Shown here piece after piece: positions 9,414-19,187 of a stretch of DNA of 64,000 bases. This DNA comes from Parendozoicomonas callyspongiae. Its GTDB lineage: Bacteria > Pseudomonadota > Gammaproteobacteria > Pseudomonadales > Endozoicomonadaceae. The number at the start of each line of letters is the position of its first letter. Within the stretch, counting starts at the first letter, position 1. Location: positions 40,442 to 104,441 of the forward strand of contig NZ_JAMFLX010000018.1 in assembly GCF_023502345.1 (NCBI RefSeq), written 5' to 3'. The notes beneath the pieces were generated by a model. It was not told the origin of the DNA and ran no database searches. It saw nothing but the letters and a program-made list of their open reading frames with translations. A program made the position numbers and the translations under genes.

Positions 9414-9536
9414 GCCCGGTATACAGGCTATTTTCAGCACAATTACATAGCTTTTGCTTTATATTCATTGCTTTTTCAGGCTGGGACCCGATACAGAGAT
9501 AGTGCATCTTGGGTGGTGCAATTGTGGGCTGAATTT

Positions 9537-12500
9537 CTACATCTGAGGCTCATCTGGCCGCTCAAATAACAACATATAAGGTTGAAGATCCAGACTGGCC
9601 AGTATCTGAGCAACATCTTTGCCTGATGGTGATTCTTTGTCATAGTATTTCATATACTCTTCCAGCTCCAGAACCTTTAAGTCATCTTCTACCGTTATCG
9701 TTCTATCGTCGTTAAATTTCAGACTGATGTAATGGCCACTTTCAGCCGTCTTTCCCTGATGGCATACCAGATGTTTCAGCCGTCCCTCCACTATTTGTTG
9801 CTGACCCTGCTCATTGACCACTGGCAGGTGAATACCCTGCTGTATACTGTTGAATACTTCTGCCGCCTGTTTGCCTTTTTTCGTTACCCTCCCCAGATCA
9901 TAATCCATTCCAAACATATTCAATCCCACAGAAAACTGGCGGCAGGTTTTCGTGTTCATTTGAATAGAGTTGGATCGCGTGCCCTTCAGTCTCAGAACAG
10001 GAGGCTTTGTCAAATGATTACGATGATACTCATACGATTGCTTTTTGGTCTGTCCTTTCACCAATACGGTTTTAGGGTTCACCCCCTGCTGTTTCAGGTA
10101 GTGCGGATACCAGTGTTCAATATCAAGCCCTGCTTCTTTCAACTCCTCCTCACTCCAGTCATATTCTCCTTCCACGTCTCCATAGGCTTCCTGGAGGCAG
10201 TCATTAAAGGTAACGGGGCACTGTGACTGATTCAGCTTTCCTTCATTAAGGTAGCGCTTGACCCTCATAACACCTGCTATATCCTGTGCAAACCCTTCAA
10301 CATCTTGGGGAGAAAACGTTGGCTTTGATGTGACCTTGAGGTGTTCTATCCACAATGATGGCAACACCTTGCTCTCTCTGTCGACGTAGAGCCCTCCTGA
10401 TTTATCCCTCTTTAAAAGACAGCCATTCTGGTTATAAACAGGCTTGCCTTTTGCCGACATTCCAGGCATTTTCTCTGAGGGGCGAGGTTTATAGTCTTCG
10501 TTACAGAGTAATGGTCTTGCCAGGCAACCATGGCTGTCCAGTACCGCTACGCCTTTTAGCTTCCGCCGTTTACCCGAGTCGGAATACTCAAGAACGATCC
10601 CACCATTGTCCAGCAACCTTAAATCAGCGCCTGAATTATATTTACCCAGATCTCCCAAATACTCTGTCTCTGCCTCCCCCTCACGGAGTAAGGGGAGGTA
10701 GTCACCCCGCCTCTTAGTGTTCCCTTCCATAAACGTGCAGTCACGTAACAGCTGCATATTTTCATCCACTACCAGAACATCCTCGTCGAGACACCGGTCT
10801 GCCATATCCTTTATATGCCCCAAAGCGGCTCCGGCACAGCGTTTCAACGCAACCTCACTGGGGTCAGCAGTATTTTCCAGATTATGATAATCAGCCAGTT
10901 TCTTCTGCAACACCTGTTGATCGGCCATGTAATAGTGGGAGGAGGCCATAGCCTGAAACCCTTCCGGTGTCAGTGCCTGCGTTAATGCCTGAATCGGTCC
11001 CGGCCTGTCAACCACAGGCACCTGCAGCATAGGTTCAAACAGCGTATTTTTGCTGTATCGGGTCAACTGTTTTCCACCGAGTTCACACGTTGTTTTATTG
11101 GGTGTGGCTATTTGTACTTCAGATTGCGCCTGCAATTCCAGCACATCCATAATGGCCAGCAGATACTGATTGGCGTCATGCTGCTCAATCGGTCGTGGAC
11201 AATTAAAGAGCTGCTGAACCATTAAATGATCCTGCCGCCCGAGCGCATGCATTGCCTGCATTAATCGCAGCTGATGTCCGGCAACTGAGTGGGGCTCTAC
11301 CTTACCTGAGCGAATCGCATCACAGGCCTCCCATAAATCGACAACAGCGTCCCGAACAGCGGATTGAGCCTCGGCATACTGCCCTTCATATGTCTTCTGC
11401 TTGAGTTTCTCCAGAACCCTCGGTTCCAGTATCGACATCAGCATATTGGTAGAGGCATTAAACCAGCAGTTATGGGCCCAGTTAGCCATGGCTGGTCCGG
11501 CAAGTCGGACATTAACCTTCTGGCGTTCATTAAAAAAGGATTTACAGGCAGGAAACACCCTCTCGCTATACTCCCTGTCCACGTCGTTATAGATCAGCGA
11601 AAGACTCTCTTTTTTATCACAGGCTGTTTTGATGTCCGGCAAGAACGCATCAAGCAGGCCCGATTTGTGAATGAGTGCGAGCTGTACATAACTGAAGGGG
11701 CGCTTATCTTTTTCAGCCTCTTCTTGAAGCAGCTTAAGGTATTGCAACTTTTCGGGGAAATCCGCTCTCTGCAACAGGGGACAGTCTTTGCCCCAGGCTT
11801 CTGAAAGAATAAGATATTCTTGTTCATCAGCAATCAGCTTCATACCAATCAACTGCTCTTTCAGGGATGTGTAGACCGGAGTAGAAGCTTGGGCAGCAAC
11901 AAAATCTTTAACCGCAAGAGACCGCGGGGCGTCATCACCTTGATCAACCTCTCTTTTCTGAAACACCTCCCCGATGGTCAGTTTCATGTAGATATCGGTA
12001 TTCGCCAATTTTGCTACCCTGCTACCATCTTTATCAAACCTCTGGATGTCAGTGTTTGCGTCTGTCTGGATTTCACACTCAACAGTCACACCCAATGCGC
12101 TGGCGATCACGGGAATAAAAACCTTGTCAATAGTCGGCCCATTATTACCCTGTACAAATGAACGAAGCTGCTCTGCGGTTGGCCATCCTTTTCTCGGCTG
12201 TAAAGGATAACCATCAGAAGCGGGAGTATCTCCTGTACGGTTCAATAAATTCTGGCAGTGGGTTTGCAATTGCTGCTCTATTACCGGCACTGGTTTATTG
12301 AGACAGTAACCAAGGTCAAGGTACAGCTCGCTCACCTTAGCCGAGGCCCGGGGAGAAACATATAAACTGCCGGCCTCATCAACAGGTATTTCAATATCAT
12401 GCTGTGAAGAGGACCGCTCATTTGCGTCTTCTCTTGCTTTCCGGGCTTTTTCAATCATCTTCTGCATTCTTTGTATTATTGATTGCCCGCCAGGCATTAC

Positions 12501-13019
12501 AGCAGGAGTCCCACCTTGCTCTTCAGCTTTTTTTTCTGGCAGCTGCTGCTTATATTCAGCCTTTTTTTGTGATATTGAGCACTGTATTGCTTTGACCGTG
12601 GCTGCCTCAAGCTCCGGCGCGTCAATCATCAAGCTCTCAAGCATTTGCAATTTGGTTTCAGTTGGCAGGGAAAGCTGGTCCAAATTCTGGATCAAACGCT
12701 TCATCTTATGCTTAGCCTGAACATTTTTAATTGTCGATTTGGATATAGTGTTGATACTTTCAAAGTTGCGACATTGTTCCGCCAGCCAGACCAGCGGCCT
12801 TACTGTCAGGTCATTTGGGGTCTCCACTTTGGTAACTTTTGCGTAGCCGGCTTTTCCTTCCAGACTCTGTACCGTCTCTGTAAGCTTTTGAAGATGCAAC
12901 TCCGGATCAACACTGGTAACACCGTACCTATCAAATTCTCCTTTATTAGCGCTGCAGTCATAGGCCACATCCTTAAGAGAACTCAGTTCTTGCGCTGTCA
13001 GTTTTTTTAAAGAAAGCAT
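9537..13019 (-). CDS. USP-type (peptidase C19-like) deubiquitinase, probable host-directed effector
   Basis: A 1160-residue protein whose C-terminal half carries the hallmarks of eukaryotic ubiquitin-specific proteases. The Cys box reads AHNCWFNASTNMLMS with catalytic candidate C518. The QQD-like box reads EQHDANQYLLAIMDVLEL (613 onward). The His box reads HLVCHQGKTAESGHYISL with H1096. It is followed by VEDD (1110-1113, candidate third triad residue) and the terminal PYMLLFER block typical of USP palms. The spacing of about 580 residues between Cys and His boxes reflects a large insert. The N-terminal 500 residues are helical and unassigned. There is no signal peptide; AGG 7 nt upstream supports the ATG at 13019. 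Bacteria lack ubiquitin, so the expected substrate is in a eukaryotic host. Activity is inferred from motifs only. Confidence 0.82.
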   Translation of the reverse strand: MLSLKKLTAQELSSLKDVAYDCSANKGEFDRYGVTSVDPELHLQKLTETVQSLEGKAGYAKVTKVETPNDLTVRPLVWLAEQCRNFESINTISKSTIKNVQAKHKMKRLIQNLDQLSLPTETKLQMLESLMIDAPELEAATVKAIQCSISQKKAEYKQQLPEKKAEEQGGTPAVMPGGQSIIQRMQKMIEKARKAREDANERSSSQHDIEIPVDEAGSLYVSPRASAKVSELYLDLGYCLNKPVPVIEQQLQTHCQNLLNRTGDTPASDGYPLQPRKGWPTAEQLRSFVQGNNGPTIDKVFIPVIASALGVTVECEIQTDANTDIQRFDKDGSRVAKLANTDIYMKLTIGEVFQKREVDQGDDAPRSLAVKDFVAAQASTPVYTSLKEQLIGMKLIADEQEYLILSEAWGKDCPLLQRADFPEKLQYLKLLQEEAEKDKRPFSYVQLALIHKSGLLDAFLPDIKTACDKKESLSLIYNDVDREYSERVFPACKSFFNERQKVNVRLAGPAMANWAHNCWFNASTNMLMSILEPRVLEKLKQKTYEGQYAEAQSAVRDAVVDLWEACDAIRSGKVEPHSVAGHQLRLMQAMHALGRQDHLMVQQLFNCPRPIEQHDANQYLLAIMDVLELQAQSEVQIATPNKTTCELGGKQLTRYSKNTLFEPMLQVPVVDRPGPIQALTQALTPEGFQAMASSHYYMADQQVLQKKLADYHNLENTADPSEVALKRCAGAALGHIKDMADRCLDEDVLVVDENMQLLRDCTFMEGNTKRRGDYLPLLREGEAETEYLGDLGKYNSGADLRLLDNGGIVLEYSDSGKRRKLKGVAVLDSHGCLARPLLCNEDYKPRPSEKMPGMSAKGKPVYNQNGCLLKRDKSGGLYVDRESKVLPSLWIEHLKVTSKPTFSPQDVEGFAQDIAGVMRVKRYLNEGKLNQSQCPVTFNDCLQEAYGDVEGEYDWSEEELKEAGLDIEHWYPHYLKQQGVNPKTVLVKGQTKKQSYEYHRNHLTKPPVLRLKGTRSNSIQMNTKTCRQFSVGLNMFGMDYDLGRVTKKGKQAAEVFNSIQQGIHLPVVNEQGQQQIVEGRLKHLVCHQGKTAESGHYISLKFNDDRTITVEDDLKVLELEEYMKYYDKESPSGKDVAQILASLDLQPYMLLFERPDEPQM

Positions 13020-13181
13020 CTGGCTACCTGCCTGAATATATGTCCATTGACAAAAAGGCTAGTACATCATTTCAATGAGAGTGGCAGTTGATAGCTCTGT
13101 TGACAGTATGACTCCCGAGAAAGTGCATGCTGTTGTGTTGGCCGCGCCGCAAGATCCTTAGTTTGGAGCCTAAATGAACGG

Positions 13182-13486
13182 GTGCTCTTCCAGATGTCTT
13201 CTTCTATCGTTTCTCGCACTGATCATTCTTTTACTCTGCAAATTGAAGCATCCGTGTCTCACGAAAACATGCTGGTCATTGAAGACAATTTGCAACAGGC
13301 TCTCAACGAAGGTAGCCGTCTGCTGAAAGAGCTGGATGCTGCAGAGTTGCCCCGTAAAACCACAGCTTTAATTGAAAAACGCCATAGAGCAGTCACATAT
13401 CTGAAAAATAATCTGTCCTGATGCGATATTCCATGGCCGCGAAAAATGACTGGCCAATCGGTTCTGGTGTCACAGAAGCTGCATCA
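13182..13486 (+). pseudogene. ISKra4-type transposase remnant, internally deleted
   Basis: An open frame from 13182 or 13194 to 13421 joins a transposase-like N-terminus (SFTLQIEASVSHENMLVIED, then LQQALNEGSRL) directly to C-terminal-like sequence (LPRKTTALIEKRHRAVTYLK). After a frame change near 13420, an ATG at 13421 continues MRYSMAAKNDWPIGSGVTEA and stops at 13486. From memory of the ISKra4 family, a YxxNxxRMRY block followed by PIGSGVTEAACK is the conserved C-terminal signature. The copy therefore lacks most of the catalytic middle and the extreme C-terminus. I could not find flanking inverted repeats. It lies between the USP-like gene and the exported coiled-coil gene, marking a site of past insertion. 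The family assignment is from memory, not a search. Confidence 0.6.
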
Positions 13487-13491
13487 GTGTA

Positions 13492-15045
13492 TTAATTATT
13501 CATAGAGCATCTCTGCAAGAAAGGTCCCGGTGGTGGAAGTTGTATTAAACGTGGTCCGGCGTCTGTTTGAACAACGACACAGGAAGCCGTTAGATTACTC
13601 ATCATTTGGGACTGAAATCGGGCACTCGCAAGTGCAGGAGGATTAAAACAAACTGGTGCTGCAATATATTGGGGAGCAGGGGGCTGGGCTGTCATTAATT
13701 GAGTTAGTAGGGGCTGTGAGTTATGTGCTTGCTGTCTGCTGCCTCTGTGGTGGTGAGAGTGAGATGAAGATGGCGGTGTTACAAAGGCTGGAGGGTTTAC
13801 GATTACACTGTTGGCACTTATTATTGGTGAAGGAGTTTCGGTGGGCTGATTTTTAGAAGGCTCTCTTATCGGTTTCTTAAGGTTTGTAACAGTCCGGGCA
13901 AGATTGGTAAGCTGTCTATTATACTCTTGTTTCCAATGTTCATTTGCAGCCTTTTCTTCATTTAAACTAGTTGATAGACTGGACACTTCAGTTTTTAAAG
14001 AGTCATGATTTTCTTTTAGTTCTCTATTTTCTTCTGTTTTGGAATGTAACTGACTTTTTAAATCATCATGAAGACGTTCGTGAGATTTTATTTTTTCTTC
14101 TAATTCTGCAATTCGGTCATTCTGATCACTAAGAGATTGAAATAGCTCCCTATTTTTGTCCCCAAGTTTTTGTACTACTGCACCTAATGTTGTTGTTTGG
14201 ATAATATCATTAAGTGCTGGGGGGCTACTGTCAAAATTATATGCAGTTTCTTCAGAGTCATCGCTGTCAAGTAAAATATACTCCCTCCAGTCAATTGCTG
14301 GTGTACTGATGTAATCGATATTTCTATAGTTAAAAGATGACACGTCGAGCCAAAGTATTCGAAGAATTTGAAACCAAAGATCTAAAAACGCTTTTTTATT
14401 TTTAGTCGTCATTTTACTGATGCTGCTGATAATATCCTTGGCAAACACTTTTTTATATGTGTATTTTGTTTTGATTTTTTTTTCTACATCTTTTGGGGTT
14501 TGAAAAGGTGCGCCACCACGTAAAAACCAGTATGAGTGATCCATTATGGCTTTAAGTTTCCCGAATTTTCTTACTGCTGTCTTTCTTTGCTCATGGCCAG
14601 CTTCAACAACTTCTTGGGGAAAAATGTCTTCAAATGAGGTTGGTTGTAAACTGTGGTATTCGCCTGCTTGATCCCAGAAATAAGCTATGGCATTCCAGTC
14701 TGATGTTGGAACCCATGACGGTTGATCAGTGATTGTGTAGTACTTTTTCAGCTTTCTAAATCCCAATCTCTCCAGTGAGCGTACGCGTTTTTTTATGTCA
14801 GCTCTTGAGGCAGGTGTTTCCAAAAGAATGGCTATTGCTTGAGTCGAAAGTTCAGCGAGTAAAACTTCAGGGGACAATGGCGTGCTTTCTTGATCCGGTT
14901 TGTCAATATATTGCCAAATCCCACTGGGTGATTCGGTCGGATCGTCATCTCCCGATTTACTACCACTGGCAAGTAGTTGTTGAACCATAAGAGTAGAAAG
15001 AAGAAGAGGGAAGAAAAAAAAGGTTTTCCAGAAAGCTTTTGGCAA
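13492..15045 (-). CDS. Exported coiled-coil protein of unknown function
   Basis: A 517-residue protein starting at a TTG with AGAGGG 7 nt upstream. The N-terminus (FWKTFFFFPLLLSTLM, ending LLASG) is a plausible signal peptide, followed by an acidic Ser-rich linker. Residues 60-260 are unassigned. Residues about 285-385 form a strong coiled coil (ELEEKIKSHERLHDDLKSQL and onward). The C-terminal 130 residues are Pro/Ser/Gln-rich with SHSHHHRGSRQQ. An ATG 7 nt upstream of the TTG is in another frame and stops early. An eight-T run near codon 10 could be prone to slippage. Sequence is more AT-rich than neighbouring dapE. Possibly a secreted or surface protein; no domain recognised. Confidence 0.7.
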   Translation of the reverse strand: MPKAFWKTFFFFPLLLSTLMVQQLLASGSKSGDDDPTESPSGIWQYIDKPDQESTPLSPEVLLAELSTQAIAILLETPASRADIKKRVRSLERLGFRKLKKYYTITDQPSWVPTSDWNAIAYFWDQAGEYHSLQPTSFEDIFPQEVVEAGHEQRKTAVRKFGKLKAIMDHSYWFLRGGAPFQTPKDVEKKIKTKYTYKKVFAKDIISSISKMTTKNKKAFLDLWFQILRILWLDVSSFNYRNIDYISTPAIDWREYILLDSDDSEETAYNFDSSPPALNDIIQTTTLGAVVQKLGDKNRELFQSLSDQNDRIAELEEKIKSHERLHDDLKSQLHSKTEENRELKENHDSLKTEVSSLSTSLNEEKAANEHWKQEYNRQLTNLARTVTNLKKPIREPSKNQPTETPSPIISANSVIVNPPAFVTPPSSSHSHHHRGSRQQAHNSQPLLTQLMTAQPPAPQYIAAPVCFNPPALASARFQSQMMSNLTASCVVVQTDAGPRLIQLPPPGPFLQRCSMNN

Positions 15046-15144
15046 ACGACATTCCCTCTAGGTGTGTGCGAGAGGAATTTTAGCACAGGGAAATGTTTTG
15101 ACGGGGTTCATTGCTGGTGAGGACTGTACCAAATATTTGATGGG

Positions 15145-15431
15145 CTAGTAACCGTAGGATTTCTCTACCTTCGTGATTTCTACCGAATACGATTTATACC
15201 ACTTCTCCTTACCAAGCCTCTGGGCCATTAGGTGGTCTGACTCTTTTTTCCACTTATGAATGCTTTCAAGATCAGGCCACCAAGAGAGTGCTACCTCTTG
15301 GTCCCCATCCATCATGGAAACAAAATCAAGGCAGCCAAAACGGTTAAGGGCCATTTCCCTTAACCATTCGGTCATTTGTGAATATTCATGGTCAATGGTA
15401 TCAACCGTGGCCCTGAATATCACAACGTACA

Positions 15432-15432
<1 letters not shown>
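15145..15432 (-). CDS. Antibiotic biosynthesis monooxygenase (ABM)-like protein
   Basis: A 95-residue protein with the pattern of the small ABM/dimeric alpha-beta barrel fold: a first strand MYVVIFRATV, a helix with EYSQMTEWLREMAL, central GCLDFVSMMDGDQEVALSWW and DLESIHKWKKESDHLMAQRL. Enzymes of this type oxidise small aromatic or haem-like substrates without cofactor, or act as heme-degrading or unknown barrels; the substrate here is unknown. The ATG at 15432 shares one base with the dapE stop codon (TGATG), so it is translationally coupled to dapE. A TTG one codon earlier is less likely. Confidence 0.8.
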
Positions 15433-16592
<1,160 letters not shown>

Positions 16593-16701
16593 CTATACGC
16601 CAATCATAACAGAAGGTGTTTGCGTCTTAACCAGCTTCTAATCCATACTGAGGAAATTGCCGTTACCAAAATCAACAAAAAGAGATCGTATAAAGGACAT
16701 A

Positions 16702-17016
16702 ATGATGAGCAGCTCTCAGGTACTGCTGGCACACTTTCCAGAGAAGTTTCACTCATTATCCTGTAGCCATGCCCGAATTTATGTCGGGGTGGTGGAGAAA
16801 GAGCAGGAAGGTATGTATCAAATTGGCTGGGCCATGTACTTCTACGAAGATGAAGAACATACAAAGCCTGGCGAGCCTGCTGTGGAAACCGATGAGGCTG
16901 ACCTCTCCTTGAGCCCAGATGAGCTTAATGCAGTGCTTGATGCTTATCAGCAGCTGCCATCGATATATGGTGACGATGATATATCCTGCAACTACAAGCT
17001 GATTGTCGCTCACTGA
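16702..17016 (+). CDS. Small uncharacterised acidic protein
   Basis: Two adjacent ATG codons (16702 and 16705) follow AAAGGA, so I start here rather than at an upstream in-frame TTG at 16657 without a ribosome site. The product of about 104 residues is acidic, with YVGVVEKEQEGMYQIGWAMY in the first half and LSLSPDELNAVLDAYQQLP in the second. No signal peptide or membrane segment and no family that I recognise. A perfect 9-bp hairpin lies 34 bp past the stop. It is divergent from dapE, with about 125 bp between the two starts that must carry both promoters. Confidence 0.7.
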   Translation: MMSSSQVLLAHFPEKFHSLSCSHARIYVGVVEKEQEGMYQIGWAMYFYEDEEHTKPGEPAVETDEADLSLSPDELNAVLDAYQQLPSIYGDDDISCNYKLIVAH

Positions 17017-17050
17017 TCAGAATATCCTGATGTTTTCCATAGCCTGGCTT

Positions 17051-17075
17051 GGTGTGCTTTGATGTTAAGCACACC
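17051..17075 (+). terminator. Hairpin after the small acidic gene
   Basis: GGTGTGCTT at 17051-17059 and AAGCACACC at 17067-17075 form a perfect 9-bp stem with a 7-base loop. There is no clear T run on either strand, so termination is only probable. It lies 34 bp after the plus-strand stop codon at 17016. Confidence 0.5.
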
Positions 17076-17226
17076 GTCTATCTAGGCTTTGCCAGTCCCC
17101 TGTAGTTAAAGGCTGCAAATCGCGGGGCGGCGGGGCAGGTAGCAGTTGTCTCTGGTTGCGAACCTGGGGCGAGCTGCAGGCCATATGAACCAGCTTTGGC
17201 AGAATAAAACGATCATAAAAACTCAT
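17065..17226 (-). pseudogene. N-terminal fragment of a small methyltransferase
   Basis: The minus-strand frame from an ATG at 17226 begins MSFYDRFILPKLVHMACSSP and continues QVRNQRQLLP. This closely resembles, from memory, the start of a family of class I SAM-dependent methyltransferases (MSFYDR-x-ILP-x-L, then a Cys-containing helix and Q-R-x-x-LP just before the GxGxG strand). The next residues (APPPRDLQPL) are not family-like, the frame stops at 17065, and no SAM-binding motif follows. I read it as a 5' fragment of a deleted gene. It lies in the 363-bp gap between two genes; the rest of that gap shows nothing else. Confidence 0.5.
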
Positions 17227-17379
17227 TGGAAGTTCACTCCATATGCTTTTCCCAGAACATGGTTTTACCAATTTCAGGGTTCAGCCAGCTATTGCCTTTT
17301 CTCGGGACTGGCCGGTCAGTGGCTGCTTGGCCAGCTGGCTTATTCGACTTCCCGGAAATCACTTCATGAGTGAAGGCTT

Positions 17380-17769
17380 CTATTCCATATGACGAAGCTC
17401 TACATCCAGCGCAGCTGTTGATATGTGAATCTCAATGGCACAGATAAGAAGCGAAGCGAGAAGGAAGAACAGACAACCTCCAAATACCAGAAGCGCCTCA
17501 TGTTCCATGCCCAGGTACAGGAGAAACATGTCCAGTACGCAGAAGATAAAGCTCAGAATACCCAACCCCTGCATATGTTTGATCAGCATCAGACGGCGGT
17601 GAATAATCCCAATCTGATCAGTCAGGCTGCGGCAGTTTGGGTTGGTTTCGAACTCCTGGTGCAGGCTGCGAACCAGTGCTGCCAAAGCCAGAAACTTGTT
17701 GGTATAAGATAGAAACAGCAGTGATATGGCAGGGAAAAACAAGGCTGGTGTAGTCAGTGTCAGTTGCAT
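17380..17769 (-). CDS. DUF2721 family membrane protein
   Basis: Small membrane protein of about 130 residues matching the DUF2721 pattern: TTPALFFPAISLLFLSYTNK at the start, then a cytoplasmic-looking helix with the RSLHQEF and HRRLMLIKHMQ segments, and two further hydrophobic segments (LGILSFIFCVLDMFLLYLG and ALLVFGGCLFFLLASLLICA). Three membrane spans are likely in the inner membrane. The ATG at 17769 is preferred over an in-frame GTG three codons earlier; neither has a strong ribosome site. The function of the family is unknown. It follows the NYN gene by about 80 bp on the same strand. Confidence 0.85.
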   Translation of the reverse strand: MQLTLTTPALFFPAISLLFLSYTNKFLALAALVRSLHQEFETNPNCRSLTDQIGIIHRRLMLIKHMQGLGILSFIFCVLDMFLLYLGMEHEALLVFGGCLFFLLASLLICAIEIHISTAALDVELRHME

Positions 17770-17858
17770 TGATAACACATGTTGATAAAAGGTGGGAGCT
17801 GGCGAGTTTATCCCTAGTTGAAGTCAGTTGTATAGATGAAACGCTCTTTATTTCCCAC

Positions 17859-18344
17859 TCATGGTTGCTTGTTCATAAGCAGAGAGGCATCAATGGGGAA
17901 ATAGCGGTTGGCTGCATGGATCAGTGAGGTCGCCGTTAGCTGGGGAACACCGTATACCTCAGTTGAAGTGCCGTGTTTGGATGAAGCACGGTCAAGAAGC
18001 ATATCAAAGTCACCATCGCCGGAGGCCAGAACAATAACATCCACCTGGCTGGCATAGTCCATCACATCCAGAGTAATGCCGACATCCCAGTCACCTTTGG
18101 CAGACCCATCGCTTCTCTGAATAAAGGGCTTGAGTTTTACCTCAAACCCTATGCGTTTCAAAATATTCTGGAACTGGCGCTGTTTTTCATCACCACGGTC
18201 AATGGCATAGGCAAAGGCTCCAACAACTTCACGACCTTTGGTCGCTTCAGCCCAGAAGGCGCTGTAGTTGAAGTTGCAATTGTAGGTATTGCGAGTGGTG
18301 TAATAGATGTTCTGAACATCAACAAAAACAGCGACTTTTTCCAT
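17859..18344 (-). CDS. NYN domain (LabA/DUF88-type) putative nuclease
   Basis: A 161-residue protein composed of one NYN domain, a PIN-like fold expected to bind a divalent metal and cleave RNA. Conserved acidic positions are visible: AVFVDVQNIYY at 5-15 (Asp and Asn), KGDWDVGITLDVMDYA (Asp residues) and VIVLASGDGDFDMLLDRAS (SGDxDF signature). The C-terminal helix HAANRYFPID is also typical. It follows the exported protein gene at 18351-18923 with 6 bp between, suggesting cotranscription. Its 3' end overlaps a half copy of the hairpin repeat (ATTTCCCACTCATGGTTGC on the plus strand). Physiological substrate unknown. Confidence 0.88.
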   Translation of the reverse strand: MEKVAVFVDVQNIYYTTRNTYNCNFNYSAFWAEATKGREVVGAFAYAIDRGDEKQRQFQNILKRIGFEVKLKPFIQRSDGSAKGDWDVGITLDVMDYASQVDVIVLASGDGDFDMLLDRASSKHGTSTEVYGVPQLTATSLIHAANRYFPIDASLLMNKQP

Positions 18345-18350
18345 CCAGTA

Positions 18351-18923
18351 TTATTCTGCTTTCTCGTAATTCTTTTTCATCTCTTCAGAAGCAATACCGT
18401 ATTCATAGTTGGCCAGGTAGCCATCTTTGTATACGGTCATGCCATTTGGATCCCAGCTTACATGGATCACAGCGGTTTCACCATCGGTAGAACCCAGCAG
18501 ACGCAGAACCTCATCATCGATCAGGAACGCTTTGAAAGTAGCTGTGCGCTTGTAGGATTGGAATTTATTGGTCAGTGGCTTGTTCTCATAGGTTTTCAGC
18601 CATTTCACCTTAGGCACCAGCCATTCATTGTAATAACCCTCGGCAATGGGTTCTGGCATACGGGCAATAACAACGCTATCGGTCACGGTATTAGTGGTTT
18701 CTTTAGTGACACCACCTTCGCCATCGGACACCCAGGTAATAAATTCCTGACCAATTTCACTGGCGTTGGGCAAACGGCCCAGAGTTGGGGAACTTTTGCG
18801 GTAATTATCAGCATTATCGAAACGCTGCATGATTTCCGGAATATCCTGCATAACGACAGGAGCCGCCTGAGCCAGACCAAACAATAGACTTAGGCCAAAA
18901 GTAAGAATAGCTTTTTTAAACAT
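18351..18923 (-). CDS. Exported protein of unknown function
   Basis: A 190-residue protein with a clear signal peptide (MFKKAILTFGLSLLFGLAQA, cleavage after AQA). The mature part is soluble, with EIGQEFITWVSDGEGGVTKE and VIHVSWDPNGMTVYKDGY segments and no Cys residues. I do not recognise the family; a periplasmic location is likely. It is the first gene of a short unit with the NYN gene. A 10-bp inverted repeat lies in its leader, 36-70 bp upstream of the start. Confidence 0.8.
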   Translation of the reverse strand: MFKKAILTFGLSLLFGLAQAAPVVMQDIPEIMQRFDNADNYRKSSPTLGRLPNASEIGQEFITWVSDGEGGVTKETTNTVTDSVVIARMPEPIAEGYYNEWLVPKVKWLKTYENKPLTNKFQSYKRTATFKAFLIDDEVLRLLGSTDGETAVIHVSWDPNGMTVYKDGYLANYEYGIASEEMKKNYEKAE

Positions 18924-18958
18924 AACCGCTTCTCAGGGAGAACAGTGGGAGTGGAATG

Positions 18959-18993
18959 TTAGAGCCTGCGATAAGATTATGAACAGGCTCTAA
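18959..18993. repeat. Inverted repeat in a gene leader
   Basis: TTAGAGCCTG at 18959-18968 and CAGGCTCTAA at 18984-18993 form a perfect 10-bp stem with a 15-base loop, in the gap between the divergent exported-protein and esterase genes. There is no T run. It could be a regulatory hairpin or protein site; the rest of the gap to 19187 shows nothing firm. Confidence 0.45.
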
Positions 18994-19187
18994 GAAGCTG
19001 AATAGAATAACGCTTTACAGCGGTTCGTGAAAAGACAGTAGACGCTCGTCTTATAGAAATAAGCCTGCTCATATCGATTTATTAGCGATCATGTCAGTTG
19101 AATGTTATAAAACGTAAACAACGGGCATGGAGCCCACATTGAATAATAATGATAAAAACTGGCTGGTGTTGTTCAAGGGGGAACTTC

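Noticed and set aside
13174..13311. A 46-codon hydrophobic peptide frame (MNGCSSRCLLLSFLALIILL...) with GGAG before its ATG
   Set aside because: It lies in another frame of the transposase remnant. The hydrophobic look follows from the sequence encoding the remnant, and it has no conserved features.
14832..15086. Alternative frame across the start of the exported coiled-coil gene
   Set aside because: The long frame has a TTG start with AGAGGG and a good signal peptide. The alternative stops after 84 codons.
17146..17373. A 75-codon plus-strand frame in the gap at 17.1-17.4 kb
   Set aside because: No ribosome site or family, and it is antisense to the more convincing methyltransferase fragment.
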